From the NCBI RefSeq assembly GCF_021602155.1, contig NZ_BQHY01000009.1, positions 246,898 to 310,897 on the forward strand: a DNA stretch of 64,000 nt, written 5' to 3'. The notes under the pieces are model-generated. The model was not told the DNA's origin. It saw nothing but the letters and a program-made list of their open reading frames with translations, and ran no database searches. A program made the position numbers and the translations under genes. Positions 15,681 through 24,922 of the stretch are shown here, in pieces. Source of the stretch: Pseudomonas parakoreensis. Its GTDB lineage: Bacteria > Pseudomonadota > Gammaproteobacteria > Pseudomonadales > Pseudomonadaceae. Positions within the stretch are counted from its first letter, which is position 1. Each line of letters starts with the position of its first letter.

Positions 15681-16654
15681 ACGTGCCATCCACGGATCTT
15701 CCCGAAGCACCAACGTCCTGGGCGCTTCGATTCACCCTCGGCGACTGGAACAACCACGCTTCGGTACGCACCAGCCGGCACGACTACCGTTTGCCGGAGG
15801 ACCTGCAATTGCAACTGCAGACCCGCTTCTGGTTCCCGCCGGCCTTCCTGCCGTATCTGTCCCACCCGGCCATCGAAGCCGCAGGCAGCAAGATCATGCA
15901 TCGGCTGGCAGCCAGCCACCTGGTGCACTTCCTGGACTACACCACGCTGCTTGAACACCGCATCGTCAACCGCGCCGTGGAAACCATCGTCCACGGCGAG
16001 TTGCCCGCGTACATTCCTCCACGGATGAAAACCGCCGCGCTGCAGCTGTATACCGACGAGGGTTATCACGCGCTGTTCTCCCATCATCTGGCCGAACAGA
16101 TCGCCGAACTGCATGGTTTTACCGGTCGTCCGCAGATGCCGCTGCGCATCACCCGCCTGACCGGTCAGATTGCCCGAACGCCGGAGAGTAAACGCCCGCT
16201 GGCATGGTTTCTGCTGGGTTTCGTCTCGGAAACCATCATTGCCCGGGAGCTGCTGGATGTGTGTCGGGAAACACTGGTCAGCAGCGTGAATGACATGTTG
16301 CGCGATCACCTCGCTGACGAAGCGCGCCACAGCCGGTTTTTTTCCGAAGTCTTCCACTATCTCTGGTTGACCCTGAACAGCCGCCAGCGCGCCTTTGTTG
16401 CCAGAACCTTGCTGGAGACCCTGGCGACCTTCTTCGAAGTGGACGAGCAATGGCTGCACCAAAGTCTGCGCCGCGCCGGTATCGGCGAAGCTGCGATCAA
16501 GGAAATCCTCGACAGCCTGACCAACGAGCACGCCAGCCGCCAGCGTGCCAGATCCGGAGCCGTGGCCACGCTTGCCGCACTCGAAAGGGCCGGATTTTTC
16601 GCACTACCCAACAACCGTAAACTTTTCGCCAAGGCAGGACTGATCGATGCGTGA
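15677..16654 (+). CDS. AurF-type diiron N-oxygenase family protein
   Basis: A 325-residue helical protein of the p-aminobenzoate N-oxygenase (AurF, PF11583-type) family. The seven metal ligands can be laid out as E102, E128-x2-H131 (in TDEGYH), E185 (in VSETII), and H211-x3-E215-x2-H218 (in HLADEARH), a spacing that follows AurF closely. Such enzymes use a diiron centre and oxygen to oxidise amines to hydroxylamine or nitro groups; relatives occur in the pvf and mangotoxin pathways of Pseudomonas. Here it is translationally coupled to the SagB-like gene (ATGA overlap) and to the exporter (8-base overlap), so the three work together. The substrate, perhaps the 23-residue peptide or a piece of it, is inference. 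Confidence 0.83.
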   Translation: MNVPSTDLPEAPTSWALRFTLGDWNNHASVRTSRHDYRLPEDLQLQLQTRFWFPPAFLPYLSHPAIEAAGSKIMHRLAASHLVHFLDYTTLLEHRIVNRAVETIVHGELPAYIPPRMKTAALQLYTDEGYHALFSHHLAEQIAELHGFTGRPQMPLRITRLTGQIARTPESKRPLAWFLLGFVSETIIARELLDVCRETLVSSVNDMLRDHLADEARHSRFFSEVFHYLWLTLNSRQRAFVARTLLETLATFFEVDEQWLHQSLRRAGIGEAAIKEILDSLTNEHASRQRARSGAVATLAALERAGFFALPNNRKLFAKAGLIDA

Positions 16655-17879
16655 AGAACGAAAGGCAGTAACAACCCGACAACGCCGCGGGGCGGTCAGT
16701 CTGCTGTTGGCCATGGTGCTGCTGGGGGTGTTTCCGCTGGATGTTCTGCTGCCGTCGTTCCCGGCGCTGGCCGAACACTTCGCCCGCACTCCGGCCGACA
16801 TCGCGCTGTCGATCAGCCTGTTTGCCGTGGGCATTGCCTTCGCCCAGCTGGTGATCGGACCGTTGTCCGACGTCATCGGGCGCAAGGGATTGTTACTTGC
16901 CGGCATGGCGGTTTCGATCCTCGGCGCCATCGGTTGCGTGATGACCAGTGACTACATACTGTTCATGGCTTTTCGCATCGTGCAGGCCATCGGTTGCGGC
17001 TGTTTTGTCCTGTCGCAGGCGCTGGTACAGGACCTGTTCGATGGCAGGGAGCGCGATCGCCTGCGGATCCTGATGGTGACCGCCACCGGGATCTTCATCT
17101 CCCTGTCACCGCTGGCTGGCAGCTTCCTGCAAGCGGCCCTGGGCTGGCGCGGCAGCTTCTGGGTGTTCATCGCCCTGGCGGCTGCGGTGTTGCTCAAGGC
17201 CTGGCTGTTTCTCGACGGTGCTCGGCCAGACGTCAACGCTACACCGCTCAACTTCCTCAGAGCCTATCGACGGGTGCTCGGGGATTTCGAGTTCGTCGGC
17301 TACTGGCTGATTTCGGCTTTCGCATTCGCCTGCCACTTCTCGTTCATCGTCATTTCGCCGTTGATCTTCATGGATCAATTGCAGCTGTCAGCCTACGACT
17401 TCTCGCTGATCCTGCTGATCTACGGCGCGGCCTATGTAACAGGCGGAATTGCCGCCGCGCTATTGAGCCGACGTATCAGTTCTGCGCAACAGATCGTGGC
17501 CGGGTTGAGCTTGATCCTGCTGGCAGGGCTGGTGATGCTATTCCTGTCGCAGCACTCTGCACTCTCGCCCGCTACGGTATTGATCCCGATGCTGATCTGC
17601 ACCGCCGGCACCACCATCTCACGCCCGGCCGCCACCTCACGAGCCATGGACCTGTTCCCGGAGAACGCCGGTACGTCAGCCTCGGCCGGCAGCACAATCA
17701 TTTTTATTTGTGGTGGGTTGATCAGCGCACTGATCAGCCTCAGCCCGAGCAATCTGCAAGCGACCCTCGGCTACAGTTTTGTCCTGCTCAGTTGCATCGC
17801 ACTGGCGTTGAACAGGCGGATCAGCCGCCACGCCAGAGCGCTCGACACCAATCCCATCACCAGCACGGGCGGCGATTGA
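16647..17879 (+). CDS. MFS exporter, Bcr/CflA (DHA1) type
   Basis: A 410-residue major facilitator with about 12 transmembrane segments. The A-loop GPLSDVIGRKGLLLAG is the DHA1 drug:H+ antiporter signature, and PLDVLLPSFPALAEHF in helix 1 is typical of Bcr/CflA proteins that export bicyclomycin, chloramphenicol, sulfonamides or cysteine. The start overlaps the diiron oxygenase stop by eight bases, so it belongs to the same operon. It is the obvious exporter or self-protection determinant for whatever the operon makes. No terminator is evident after the stop; about 257 bases follow before ilvD. Confidence 0.87.
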   Translation: MREERKAVTTRQRRGAVSLLLAMVLLGVFPLDVLLPSFPALAEHFARTPADIALSISLFAVGIAFAQLVIGPLSDVIGRKGLLLAGMAVSILGAIGCVMTSDYILFMAFRIVQAIGCGCFVLSQALVQDLFDGRERDRLRILMVTATGIFISLSPLAGSFLQAALGWRGSFWVFIALAAAVLLKAWLFLDGARPDVNATPLNFLRAYRRVLGDFEFVGYWLISAFAFACHFSFIVISPLIFMDQLQLSAYDFSLILLIYGAAYVTGGIAAALLSRRISSAQQIVAGLSLILLAGLVMLFLSQHSALSPATVLIPMLICTAGTTISRPAATSRAMDLFPENAGTSASAGSTIIFICGGLISALISLSPSNLQATLGYSFVLLSCIALALNRRISRHARALDTNPITSTGGD

Positions 17880-18136
17880 ACCTGCCGGTCGTCCTGCCAC
17901 ACGCACCGTCGGCACTGGAACAACGCTTTGCGCCATTCCCTCCAGACGCCAGCGGTGTAGAATCGACTGATTCATCGCCATTCATCCCCCGGCGGGTTTA
18001 TGAGCTCAGGCTGAGGCAAGCGGCGATCCCGCAAAGTCATCGGCAACATCCAGGACACACGGCCATTTCTGAGTGTTCCAGACGTCAATAGAAGCTCACT
18101 CCCTTTTGATACCTGATTAGCCGCCCGGAGTGCTCC

Positions 18137-19978
18137 ATGCCAGATTACCGCTCGAAAACATCCACCCACGGCCGCAACATGGCCGGCGCCCGCGCACTGT
18201 GGCGCGCCACCGGGATGAAAGATGACGACTTCAAGAAGCCGATCATCGCCATTGCCAACTCCTTTACCCAGTTCGTTCCTGGCCACGTGCACCTCAAAGA
18301 CCTCGGTCAACTGGTCGCTCGTGAGATCGAACGCGCCGGTGGCGTCGCGAAAGAATTCAATACCATCGCCGTGGATGATGGCATCGCCATGGGTCACGAC
18401 GGCATGCTGTATTCGCTGCCGAGCCGCGAGATCATCGCCGACTCCGTCGAGTACATGGTCAACGCCCACTGCGCCGACGCCATCGTCTGCATCTCCAACT
18501 GCGACAAGATCACCCCGGGCATGCTGATGGCCGCCTTGCGCCTGAACATTCCGGTGATCTTCGTGTCCGGCGGTCCGATGGAAGCCGGCAAGACCAAACT
18601 CGCTTCCCACGGCCTCGACCTCGTCGACGCCATGGTGATCGCCGCCGACTCCAGCGCTTCTGACGAGAAGGTTGCCGAGTACGAGCGCAGCGCCTGCCCG
18701 ACCTGCGGTTCGTGCTCCGGCATGTTCACCGCCAACTCGATGAACTGCCTGACCGAAGCCCTTGGCCTGGCGTTGCCGGGCAACGGTTCGACCCTGGCCA
18801 CCCACAGTGATCGCGAGCAGCTGTTCCTGCAGGCCGGCCGCACCATCGTCGAGCTGTGCAAGCGTTACTACGGCGAAAACGACGAATCCGTGCTGCCGCG
18901 CAACATCGCCAACTTCAAGGCGTTCGAGAACGCGATGATGCTCGACATCGCCATGGGCGGTTCGACCAACACCATCCTGCACCTGCTGGCGGCCGCCCAG
19001 GAAGCCGAGATCGATTTCAATCTGCGCGACATCGACCGTCTCTCGCGCAGCGTGCCGCAACTGTGCAAAGTGGCGCCGAACATCCAGAAGTACCACATGG
19101 AAGACGTGCACCGCGCTGGCGGCATCTTCAGCATTCTCGGTTCGCTGGCCCGTGGCGGCCTGCTGCACACCGACCTGCCGACCGTACATAGCCGCAGCAT
19201 GGAAGAAGCCATCGCCAAGTGGGACATCACCCAGACCACCGACGAAGCCGTGCACCACTTCTTCAAGGCCGGTCCGGCGGGCATCCCGACCCAGACCGCG
19301 TTCAGCCAGTCGACCCGTTGGGAAACCCTGGATGACGACCGTGAAAACGGCTGCATCCGCAGCTTCGAACACGCCTATTCGAAAGAAGGTGGCCTGGCCG
19401 TGCTGTACGGCAATATCGCGCTGGACGGCTGCGTGGTGAAGACCGCCGGCGTTGACGAGTCGATCCACGTCTTCGAAGGCAACGCGAAAATCTTCGAAAG
19501 CCAGGACAGCGCGGTGCGCGGCATCCTTGCCGACGAAGTGAAGGAAGGCGACATCGTCATCATTCGCTACGAAGGTCCGAAAGGCGGCCCGGGCATGCAG
19601 GAAATGCTCTACCCGACGTCATACCTGAAGTCCAAAGGCCTGGGCAAAGCCTGTGCGTTGCTCACCGACGGGCGCTTTTCCGGCGGTACTTCCGGCTTGT
19701 CGATCGGCCACGCTTCGCCAGAGGCCGCGGCCGGCGGCGCGATCGGTCTGGTGCAGGACGGCGACAAAGTGCTGATCGACATTCCGAATCGCTCGATCAA
19801 CCTGTTGGTCAGCGATGAAGAACTGGCTGCACGCCGGGTCGAGCAGGACAAGAAAGGCTGGAAGCCGGTCGAACAGCGTCCACGCAAAGTGACCACCGCT
19901 CTGAAGGCCTACGCCCTGCTGGCGACCAGCGCCGACAAGGGTGCGGTGCGTAACAAGGCGATGCTCGACGGGCTGTAA
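18137..19978 (+). CDS. ilvD: Dihydroxy-acid dehydratase IlvD
   Basis: A 613-residue [4Fe-4S]-type dihydroxy-acid dehydratase, which converts 2,3-dihydroxy-isovalerate or -methylvalerate into the 2-keto acids that lead to valine, isoleucine, leucine and pantothenate. The cluster cysteines lie in [12 protein letters not shown] and [18 protein letters not shown], and the C-terminal [20 protein letters not shown] is the family signature. The 257-base gap before it holds no gene; a REP is absent there and only weak promoter-like sequence is seen. A strong terminator follows. Confidence 0.98.
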   Translation: MPDYRSKTSTHGRNMAGARALWRATGMKDDDFKKPIIAIANSFTQFVPGHVHLKDLGQLVAREIERAGGVAKEFNTIAVDDGIAMGHDGMLYSLPSREIIADSVEYMVNAHCADAIVCISNCDKITPGMLMAALRLNIPVIFVSGGPMEAGKTKLASHGLDLVDAMVIAADSSASDEKVAEYERSACPTCGSCSGMFTANSMNCLTEALGLALPGNGSTLATHSDREQLFLQAGRTIVELCKRYYGENDESVLPRNIANFKAFENAMMLDIAMGGSTNTILHLLAAAQEAEIDFNLRDIDRLSRSVPQLCKVAPNIQKYHMEDVHRAGGIFSILGSLARGGLLHTDLPTVHSRSMEEAIAKWDITQTTDEAVHHFFKAGPAGIPTQTAFSQSTRWETLDDDRENGCIRSFEHAYSKEGGLAVLYGNIALDGCVVKTAGVDESIHVFEGNAKIFESQDSAVRGILADEVKEGDIVIIRYEGPKGGPGMQEMLYPTSYLKSKGLGKACALLTDGRFSGGTSGLSIGHASPEAAAGGAIGLVQDGDKVLIDIPNRSINLLVSDEELAARRVEQDKKGWKPVEQRPRKVTTALKAYALLATSADKGAVRNKAMLDGL

Positions 19979-19996
19979 GCGTCGAATCGCAGTAAC

Positions 19997-20029
19997 GAAA
20001 ATGCCCCGCCAACGTGCGGGGCATTTTTT
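19997..20029 (+). terminator. Rho-independent terminator of ilvD
   Basis: The stem AAAATGCCCCGC pairs with GCGGGGCATTTT around a short loop and ends in a run of six T. It lies about 20 bases after the ilvD stop codon. Confidence 0.9.
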
Positions 20030-20064
20030 CGCCTGATCGAATCAATGGATGAACACGAGGTCCC

Positions 20065-20158
20065 CATCGCTGGCAAGCCAGCTCCCACAGGGATTTATGG
20101 CGTTCTCTCCATTTGTGTTTCACCTTGCACACTGTGGGAGCTGGCTTGCCAGCGATGG
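20065..20158. repeat. REP-type inverted repeat pair, class A
   Basis: The arms CATCGCTGGCAAGCCAGCTC and complement are separated by about 46 bases, between convergent ilvD and pchP. Confidence 0.85.
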
Positions 20159-20171
20159 GAGCGACCCGGTC

Positions 20172-21227
20172 TTACTGAATCTCTTCAGGCTTGACGATCA
20201 CCCAGTTCTTGTCCGCCGTCACCGGCAACCCTTCCTTGGCCTGCGCCGCTGCGTGCTTGGCCATCATGCCGTTCAATTGAGTCATGTATTTATCCTTGCG
20301 GTTGACCCACAAGTGAATGCCGCCCTTGGCCACATCCACATCGTGGAACAGCATGTAGCCATCGCTGCTCGGGGTGTCGCCGCCCACCAGTACCGGTTTT
20401 TTCCACTCATCGATGTAGGTCAGGATCGCCGCATGCTTGCCGGCCATCCAGGTCGCCGGGGTCCACAGGTACGGCGTCAGTTCGAGGCCGAGGTTGGCCT
20501 TCTCGTCATACTTGCCGGCGGTGATCTGTTTGCGCGCTGTGGTCAGTTCGCCGGTTTCGCGGTTCTTCAGCAGCGTGGTCACGCCGATCACGTTTTGCGG
20601 TTTGACGTTGTAGCCGTACTTCGGATCGGCCGCGACCATGCGTACCAGTTCTTCCGAGGCAGCGGTCATCACGTAGACCTCAATGCCATTCTCCATCAGC
20701 TTGTTGTACAGCTCGGCCTGGCCGGTGAAGACTTTCGGCGGCTGCACATCGAGGTTCTTCACCACGTCGCCGTCGTAATAAGTGGTCGGCACCGGTTTGC
20801 CCGACGCCATCAGCTCATCGACGTAGCCCTTGAGTTCCTTGAGGGTGAAGCCGGAGAATACCTGCGCCACCCACGGGTAGCAGACCATGTCGTCGACTTC
20901 GCACAGGCGATAGTAGTAACTGAACAGGCTTTCCTTATGGTCGGCGGTGTCCTTGAACGGCATCAGCTTCAGGGAGGGATCGAGTTTGTCGCGGGTGATC
21001 AGGCCCTTGTTTTCCATGAACGGCAGCAACGACTCTTCGAGGTCATAGCGGTAACTGGTGTTGTCCATGTCGAACACCGCGTAGTTACCTTTGTTGGCAT
21101 TGGCCGCGATCATCGCGTCCAGTGCCTTGGCCTGATCCGCCGGCCAGTGCTTCAGATCGGTGGCGAATGCGTGAGCGGCTAGACCCAATCCAAGCACCAC
21201 AGCGAGCATTTTCGGTGCGAACTTCAT
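20172..21227 (-). CDS. pchP: Phosphorylcholine phosphatase PchP
   Basis: A 351-residue secreted HAD-superfamily phosphatase. The signal peptide (MKFAPKMLAVVLGLGLAAHA-FA) is followed by motif I in VFDMDNTSYRYDLEES. If cleavage is after residue 22, the nucleophile pair falls at mature D31 and D33, as described for P. aeruginosa PchP. The motif YVMTAASEE and the late GGDTPSSDGYML supply motifs II and IV. The enzyme releases choline from phosphorylcholine in the periplasm, so that choline can be used for carbon, nitrogen and osmoprotection. In P. aeruginosa the gene responds to the betaine regulator GbdR; an imperfect TGACAG-N7-CTGTCA repeat at 21274-21292 lies upstream here, with unproved role. 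Confidence 0.9.
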   Translation of the reverse strand: MKFAPKMLAVVLGLGLAAHAFATDLKHWPADQAKALDAMIAANANKGNYAVFDMDNTSYRYDLEESLLPFMENKGLITRDKLDPSLKLMPFKDTADHKESLFSYYYRLCEVDDMVCYPWVAQVFSGFTLKELKGYVDELMASGKPVPTTYYDGDVVKNLDVQPPKVFTGQAELYNKLMENGIEVYVMTAASEELVRMVAADPKYGYNVKPQNVIGVTTLLKNRETGELTTARKQITAGKYDEKANLGLELTPYLWTPATWMAGKHAAILTYIDEWKKPVLVGGDTPSSDGYMLFHDVDVAKGGIHLWVNRKDKYMTQLNGMMAKHAAAQAKEGLPVTADKNWVIVKPEEIQ

Positions 21228-21468
21228 CGGCGTTTTCTCCCTGACTGAAAGACATCGACGCTAACAAATAAGTGTGACAGTCCTCGTCTGTCAGCGACCG
21301 CTTACGTCTCTTCAACGCCAGTTGCATTGCCAAGAGCGACAAGCGCTTATTCCAAAAACGACGGACGACCTGCTATTTCGGTATTAATTCATTGGAAATC
21401 AAACTGTTAGGCTTGCCGGTTCGCAGTTGCCCCAGAAGGCGACTGGCACAAGTCTTATCGGAGTCTTC

Positions 21469-22860
21469 ATGAATCTGCCGCTGATCCTCAATCTGCTGGT
21501 GTTCCTCGCCCTGCTCTTCGGTCTGGCGCAAACCCGCCACACGACGTGGAGCCTGGCGAAAAAAGTCCTGCTTGCACTGGTGCTGGGCGTGGCGTTCGGC
21601 GTGGCCCTGCACACCGTTTACGGTGCCGGCAACCCGGTGCTGAAAGCCTCGATCGGCTGGTTCGATCTGGTCGGCAACGGTTACGTGCAGTTGCTGCAAA
21701 TGATCGTGATCCCGCTGGTGTTCGCCTCGATCCTCAGCGCGGTGGCCCGTCTGCACAACGCCTCGTCGCTGGGCAAGATCAGCTTCCTGACCATCGGCAC
21801 GCTGCTGTTCACCACCGCGATTGCGGCGCTGATCGGTATCGGCCTGACCAACCTGTTCGGCCTCACCGCCGAAGGCCTGGTCGCCGGTACTCAGGAAATG
21901 GCCCGTCTGCAAACCATCCAGACCGACTACGCCGGCAAGGTCGCCGACCTGAATGTGCCGCAACTGCTGCTGTCGTTCATTCCGCAGAACCCGTTCGCCG
22001 ACCTGGCCCGGGCCAAGCCGACCTCGATCATCAGCGTGGTGATCTTCGCGGCTTTCCTCGGTGTCGCGGCGCTGCAACTGCTCAAGGATGACGTCGAAAA
22101 AGGTCAGAAAGTGATCAACGCCATCGACACCCTGCAAGCCTGGGTGATGCGTCTGGTGCGTCTGGTGATGAAGCTGACCCCGTACGGCGTGCTGGCGCTG
22201 ATGACCAAAGTGGTCGCCGGTTCCAACCTGCAGGACATCATCAAGCTCGGCAGTTTCGTCGTGGTTTCGTACCTCGGTCTGGGCCTGATGTTCGTGGTGC
22301 ATGGCCTGCTGGTGTCAGCGGCCGGGATCAACCCGCTGCGTTTCTTCCGCAAGATCTGGCCGGTGCTGACGTTCGCGTTCACCAGCCGTTCCAGCGCCGC
22401 GAGCATTCCGCTGAGCATCGAAGCGCAGACCCGTCGTCTGGGCATTCCACAGTCGGTAGCAAGTTTTGCCGCCTCGTTCGGCGCGACCATCGGCCAGAAC
22501 GGTTGCGCCGGCCTGTACCCGGCGATGCTCGCGGTGATGGTGGCCCCAACAGTCGGCATCAATCCGCTGGATCCGCTGTGGATCGCGACGCTGGTGGCAA
22601 TTGTGACCCTGAGCTCGGCCGGTGTGGCCGGGGTCGGTGGCGGCGCGACATTCGCCGCACTGATCGTGCTGCCGGCGATGGGCTTGCCGGTGTCACTGGT
22701 GGCGCTGCTGATTTCGGTGGAGCCGCTGATCGACATGGGTCGTACGGCGTTGAACGTGAGTGGTTCGATCACCGCGGGTGCGATTACCAGCCAGGTGATG
22801 CAGCAGACCGATAAAGCGCTGCTGGATGCGGATGAGCATGCGGAGCTTGCTCAGGCTTGA
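21469..22860 (+). CDS. tcyP: L-cystine symporter TcyP (dicarboxylate/amino acid:cation symporter family)
   Basis: A 463-residue integral membrane transporter. Its N-terminus ([20 protein letters not shown]) matches the E. coli TcyP/YdjN and B. subtilis TcyP type of sodium-coupled cystine transporter. The serine-rich re-entrant loop [18 protein letters not shown] and the later [14 protein letters not shown] segment are the substrate-binding hairpins of this fold. It imports cystine as a sulfur source. The ATG at 21469 follows a CGGAG site and gives the conserved start. It is divergent from pchP across about 240 bases that contain no gene. Confidence 0.9.
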   Translation: MNLPLILNLLVFLALLFGLAQTRHTTWSLAKKVLLALVLGVAFGVALHTVYGAGNPVLKASIGWFDLVGNGYVQLLQMIVIPLVFASILSAVARLHNASSLGKISFLTIGTLLFTTAIAALIGIGLTNLFGLTAEGLVAGTQEMARLQTIQTDYAGKVADLNVPQLLLSFIPQNPFADLARAKPTSIISVVIFAAFLGVAALQLLKDDVEKGQKVINAIDTLQAWVMRLVRLVMKLTPYGVLALMTKVVAGSNLQDIIKLGSFVVVSYLGLGLMFVVHGLLVSAAGINPLRFFRKIWPVLTFAFTSRSSAASIPLSIEAQTRRLGIPQSVASFAASFGATIGQNGCAGLYPAMLAVMVAPTVGINPLDPLWIATLVAIVTLSSAGVAGVGGGATFAALIVLPAMGLPVSLVALLISVEPLIDMGRTALNVSGSITAGAITSQVMQQTDKALLDADEHAELAQA

Positions 22861-22874
22861 TGTAAAGCACGATC

Positions 22875-22952
22875 AAAAGATCGCAGGCTTCGCCAGCTAC
22901 TACAGGGGACATGCGTAAACCTTGTAGGAGCTGCCGCAGGCTGCGATCTTTT
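22875..22952. repeat. REP-type inverted repeat, class D
   Basis: The right arm TGTAGGAGCTGCCGCAGGCT and following GCGATCTTTT pair with an imperfect left arm AAAAGATCGCAGGCTTCGCC, between convergent tcyP and folA; it may terminate both. Confidence 0.75.
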
Positions 22953-23463
22953 AGGCTTTTTCCCAGACTTCGAAGTTGTACGCAGGCTTGTCGCCCTCAG
23001 CCGGATTCGGCACATTCGACACCAGCTTCCACTGGTTCAGATCGAACTGAGGAAACCACGCGTCCCCTTCCGGGCTCAGCGCCACACGGGTCAGATACAG
23101 ACGATCGGCCTGCGCCAGCCCTTGCGCATACAACTGCGCGCCACCAATCAGCATCAGCTCATCGACGCCCTGGGCTTTCGCCCATTCCTCGGCACGCACC
23201 ACCGCGGCTTCCAGCGACGGATACACCTCCGCGCCTTCCAACACCAAGTCTGGCTGGCGGCTGACCACGATGTTCAAGCGCCCCGGCAGCGGACGACCGA
23301 GGGAATCCCAGGTCTTGCGACCCATGATGATCGGCTTGCCGAGGGTCGTGGCCTTGAAGTATTTGAAGTCCCCCGGCAGGTGCCAGGGCATGCTGTTGTC
23401 GACGCCGATCACGCGGTTTTCACCGAGGGCTGCGATCAGGCTGAGGGGGAGTGATTTAGTCAT
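22951..23463 (-). CDS. folA: Dihydrofolate reductase FolA
   Basis: This 170-residue DHFR reduces dihydrofolate to tetrahydrofolate with NADPH. The N-terminal SLIAALGENRVIGVDNSMPW and the substrate site WHLPGDFKYFKATTLGKPII are classical, as is GRKTWDSLGRPLPGR. The ATG at 23463 gives the proper N-terminus; the frame extends upstream to 23643 but those codons overlap the promoter and start of the divergent gene. Confidence 0.97.
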   Translation of the reverse strand: MTKSLPLSLIAALGENRVIGVDNSMPWHLPGDFKYFKATTLGKPIIMGRKTWDSLGRPLPGRLNIVVSRQPDLVLEGAEVYPSLEAAVVRAEEWAKAQGVDELMLIGGAQLYAQGLAQADRLYLTRVALSPEGDAWFPQFDLNQWKLVSNVPNPAEGDKPAYNFEVWEKA

Positions 23464-23548
23464 ACCGGCGAGGATACCAGAGCCTCGCTTGACCCGATAA
23501 GCGCCACAGCGGTTATGCTCACGGCTCAATTGAGCAACGGAATGGCGC

Positions 23549-24922
23549 GTGACTGAACTGACTCCCCTGCAAAACCTCTGGCTGACTGAAACCATCCGCC
23601 TGCGTGAAGAGCACGCAGGTCCCCTGGAGGATCTGGAAGCCAATCGTCTGGCCCGCGCGGCCGGCGGCGATCTGTCGAGCCGTATTCAGCGCCGGGCGGC
23701 GTGGCTGGCCGAGCGCGACGGGCTGAGCACGGCACTCAAGCACTGGCTGCAGGGCGCGCGTCTGGCGCTGGTGCTGCTGGTCATTTTCGCGCTGCTGAGC
23801 GGTGCCGGTCTGGCTTTCGCCGCACTGAGCCAGTCACCGGTGAATGTGTTCTGGGCCTTGGGCAGCCTGCTCGGGCTGAACCTGATTCTGCTGCTGAGCT
23901 GGGCGCTGGGGCTGATCTTTGCCGGTGAACACGGCGCCACTCTCGGGCGCCTCTGGTTGTGGCTCAGCGAAAAATTCGCCCGCGACGCCAAAGCCGCGCA
24001 ACTCGCACCGGCCCTGCTGCTGATGTTACAGCGCAGAAAACTCAATCGCTGGGCCCTCGGCACATTGGTCAATGGCCTGTGGTTGCTGGCGATGCTCAGC
24101 GCACTGGTGCTGCTGCTGGCGCTGATGGCAACCCGGCGCTATGGCTTCGTTTGGGAAACCACGATCCTCAGCGCGGATACGTTCATCAACCTGACCCAAG
24201 CCCTTGGCGCGCTGCCGGCGCTGCTCGGTTTCAACGTACCCAGCGTGGAAATGATCCGTGCCAGTGGCGACGCGGCGCTGGGTATCGAAAGCGCGCGACA
24301 GGCCTGGGCGACCTGGCTGGTCGGTGTGCTGGTGGTCTACGGCGTGCTGCCGCGTCTGCTGCTGACGCTGTTATGTTTCTGGCGCTGGAATCGCGGCAAA
24401 GCCGCGCTGGCGCTGGACCTCAACTTGCCCGGCTACGCCCAGTTGCGCGAACGGCTGATGCCGACCAGCGAACGCCTCGGCATCAACGACGCGGCGCCTG
24501 AGCAGTTGCATCGGGTCGAAAGCAGCGTCAGCGAACACGCCAGCGAGGGTGCCCTGCTGGTCGCCATCGAACTCGACGATCAACGCTCCTGGCCACCAGC
24601 GCTGCCGAAAACCGTGAGCAACGCCGGCATTCTCGACAGCCGCGAATCGCGCAACAAACTCCTGGAGCAACTCAGCCGTTTCCCTCCGGCACGCCTGCTG
24701 ATCGCCTGCGATCCACGGCGCTCGCCGGATCGCGGCAGCCTCGCGCTGATCGCCGAACTGGCGCGCAACGCCAGCGCCACCCGCGTCTGGCTGCTGCAAG
24801 CACCGCCCGGTGAAGCGCTGGACAGCGCCCGCCTCGGCGACTGGCATGTCGCGCTGCAACAGCTGGAATTGCCGTTCGCCGATTGCGCACCGATGAACTG
24901 GCTGGAGAACGGTCATGACTGA
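23549..24922 (+). CDS. DUF2868 domain membrane protein
   Basis: A 457-residue protein of uncharacterised family DUF2868, starting at GTG 23549. After a soluble N-terminal segment (WLTETIRLREEHAGPLEDLE) it has about four or five hydrophobic helices between residues 75 and 280, and a C-terminal soluble domain of about 150 residues that reads like a Rossmann or flavodoxin-like fold (LLVAIELDDQRSWPP, then RLLIACDPRRSPDRG). It overlaps the following GTPase gene by eight bases, and the two are a conserved pair in pseudomonads, so a shared membrane-associated function is likely. The function is unknown. Confidence 0.85.
   Translation: MTELTPLQNLWLTETIRLREEHAGPLEDLEANRLARAAGGDLSSRIQRRAAWLAERDGLSTALKHWLQGARLALVLLVIFALLSGAGLAFAALSQSPVNVFWALGSLLGLNLILLLSWALGLIFAGEHGATLGRLWLWLSEKFARDAKAAQLAPALLLMLQRRKLNRWALGTLVNGLWLLAMLSALVLLLALMATRRYGFVWETTILSADTFINLTQALGALPALLGFNVPSVEMIRASGDAALGIESARQAWATWLVGVLVVYGVLPRLLLTLLCFWRWNRGKAALALDLNLPGYAQLRERLMPTSERLGINDAAPEQLHRVESSVSEHASEGALLVAIELDDQRSWPPALPKTVSNAGILDSRESRNKLLEQLSRFPPARLLIACDPRRSPDRGSLALIAELARNASATRVWLLQAPPGEALDSARLGDWHVALQQLELPFADCAPMNWLENGHD

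Noticed and set aside
17880-18136. Possible small gene or riboswitch in the 257-base gap before ilvD
   Set aside because: No ORF with a ribosome site, no leader peptide rich in branched-chain amino acids and no stable terminator-like fold was seen.
17972-19468. Open frame of 498 codons on the minus strand across ilvD
   Set aside because: Antisense to ilvD, His/Gln/Arg/Val-rich shadow translation without family features.
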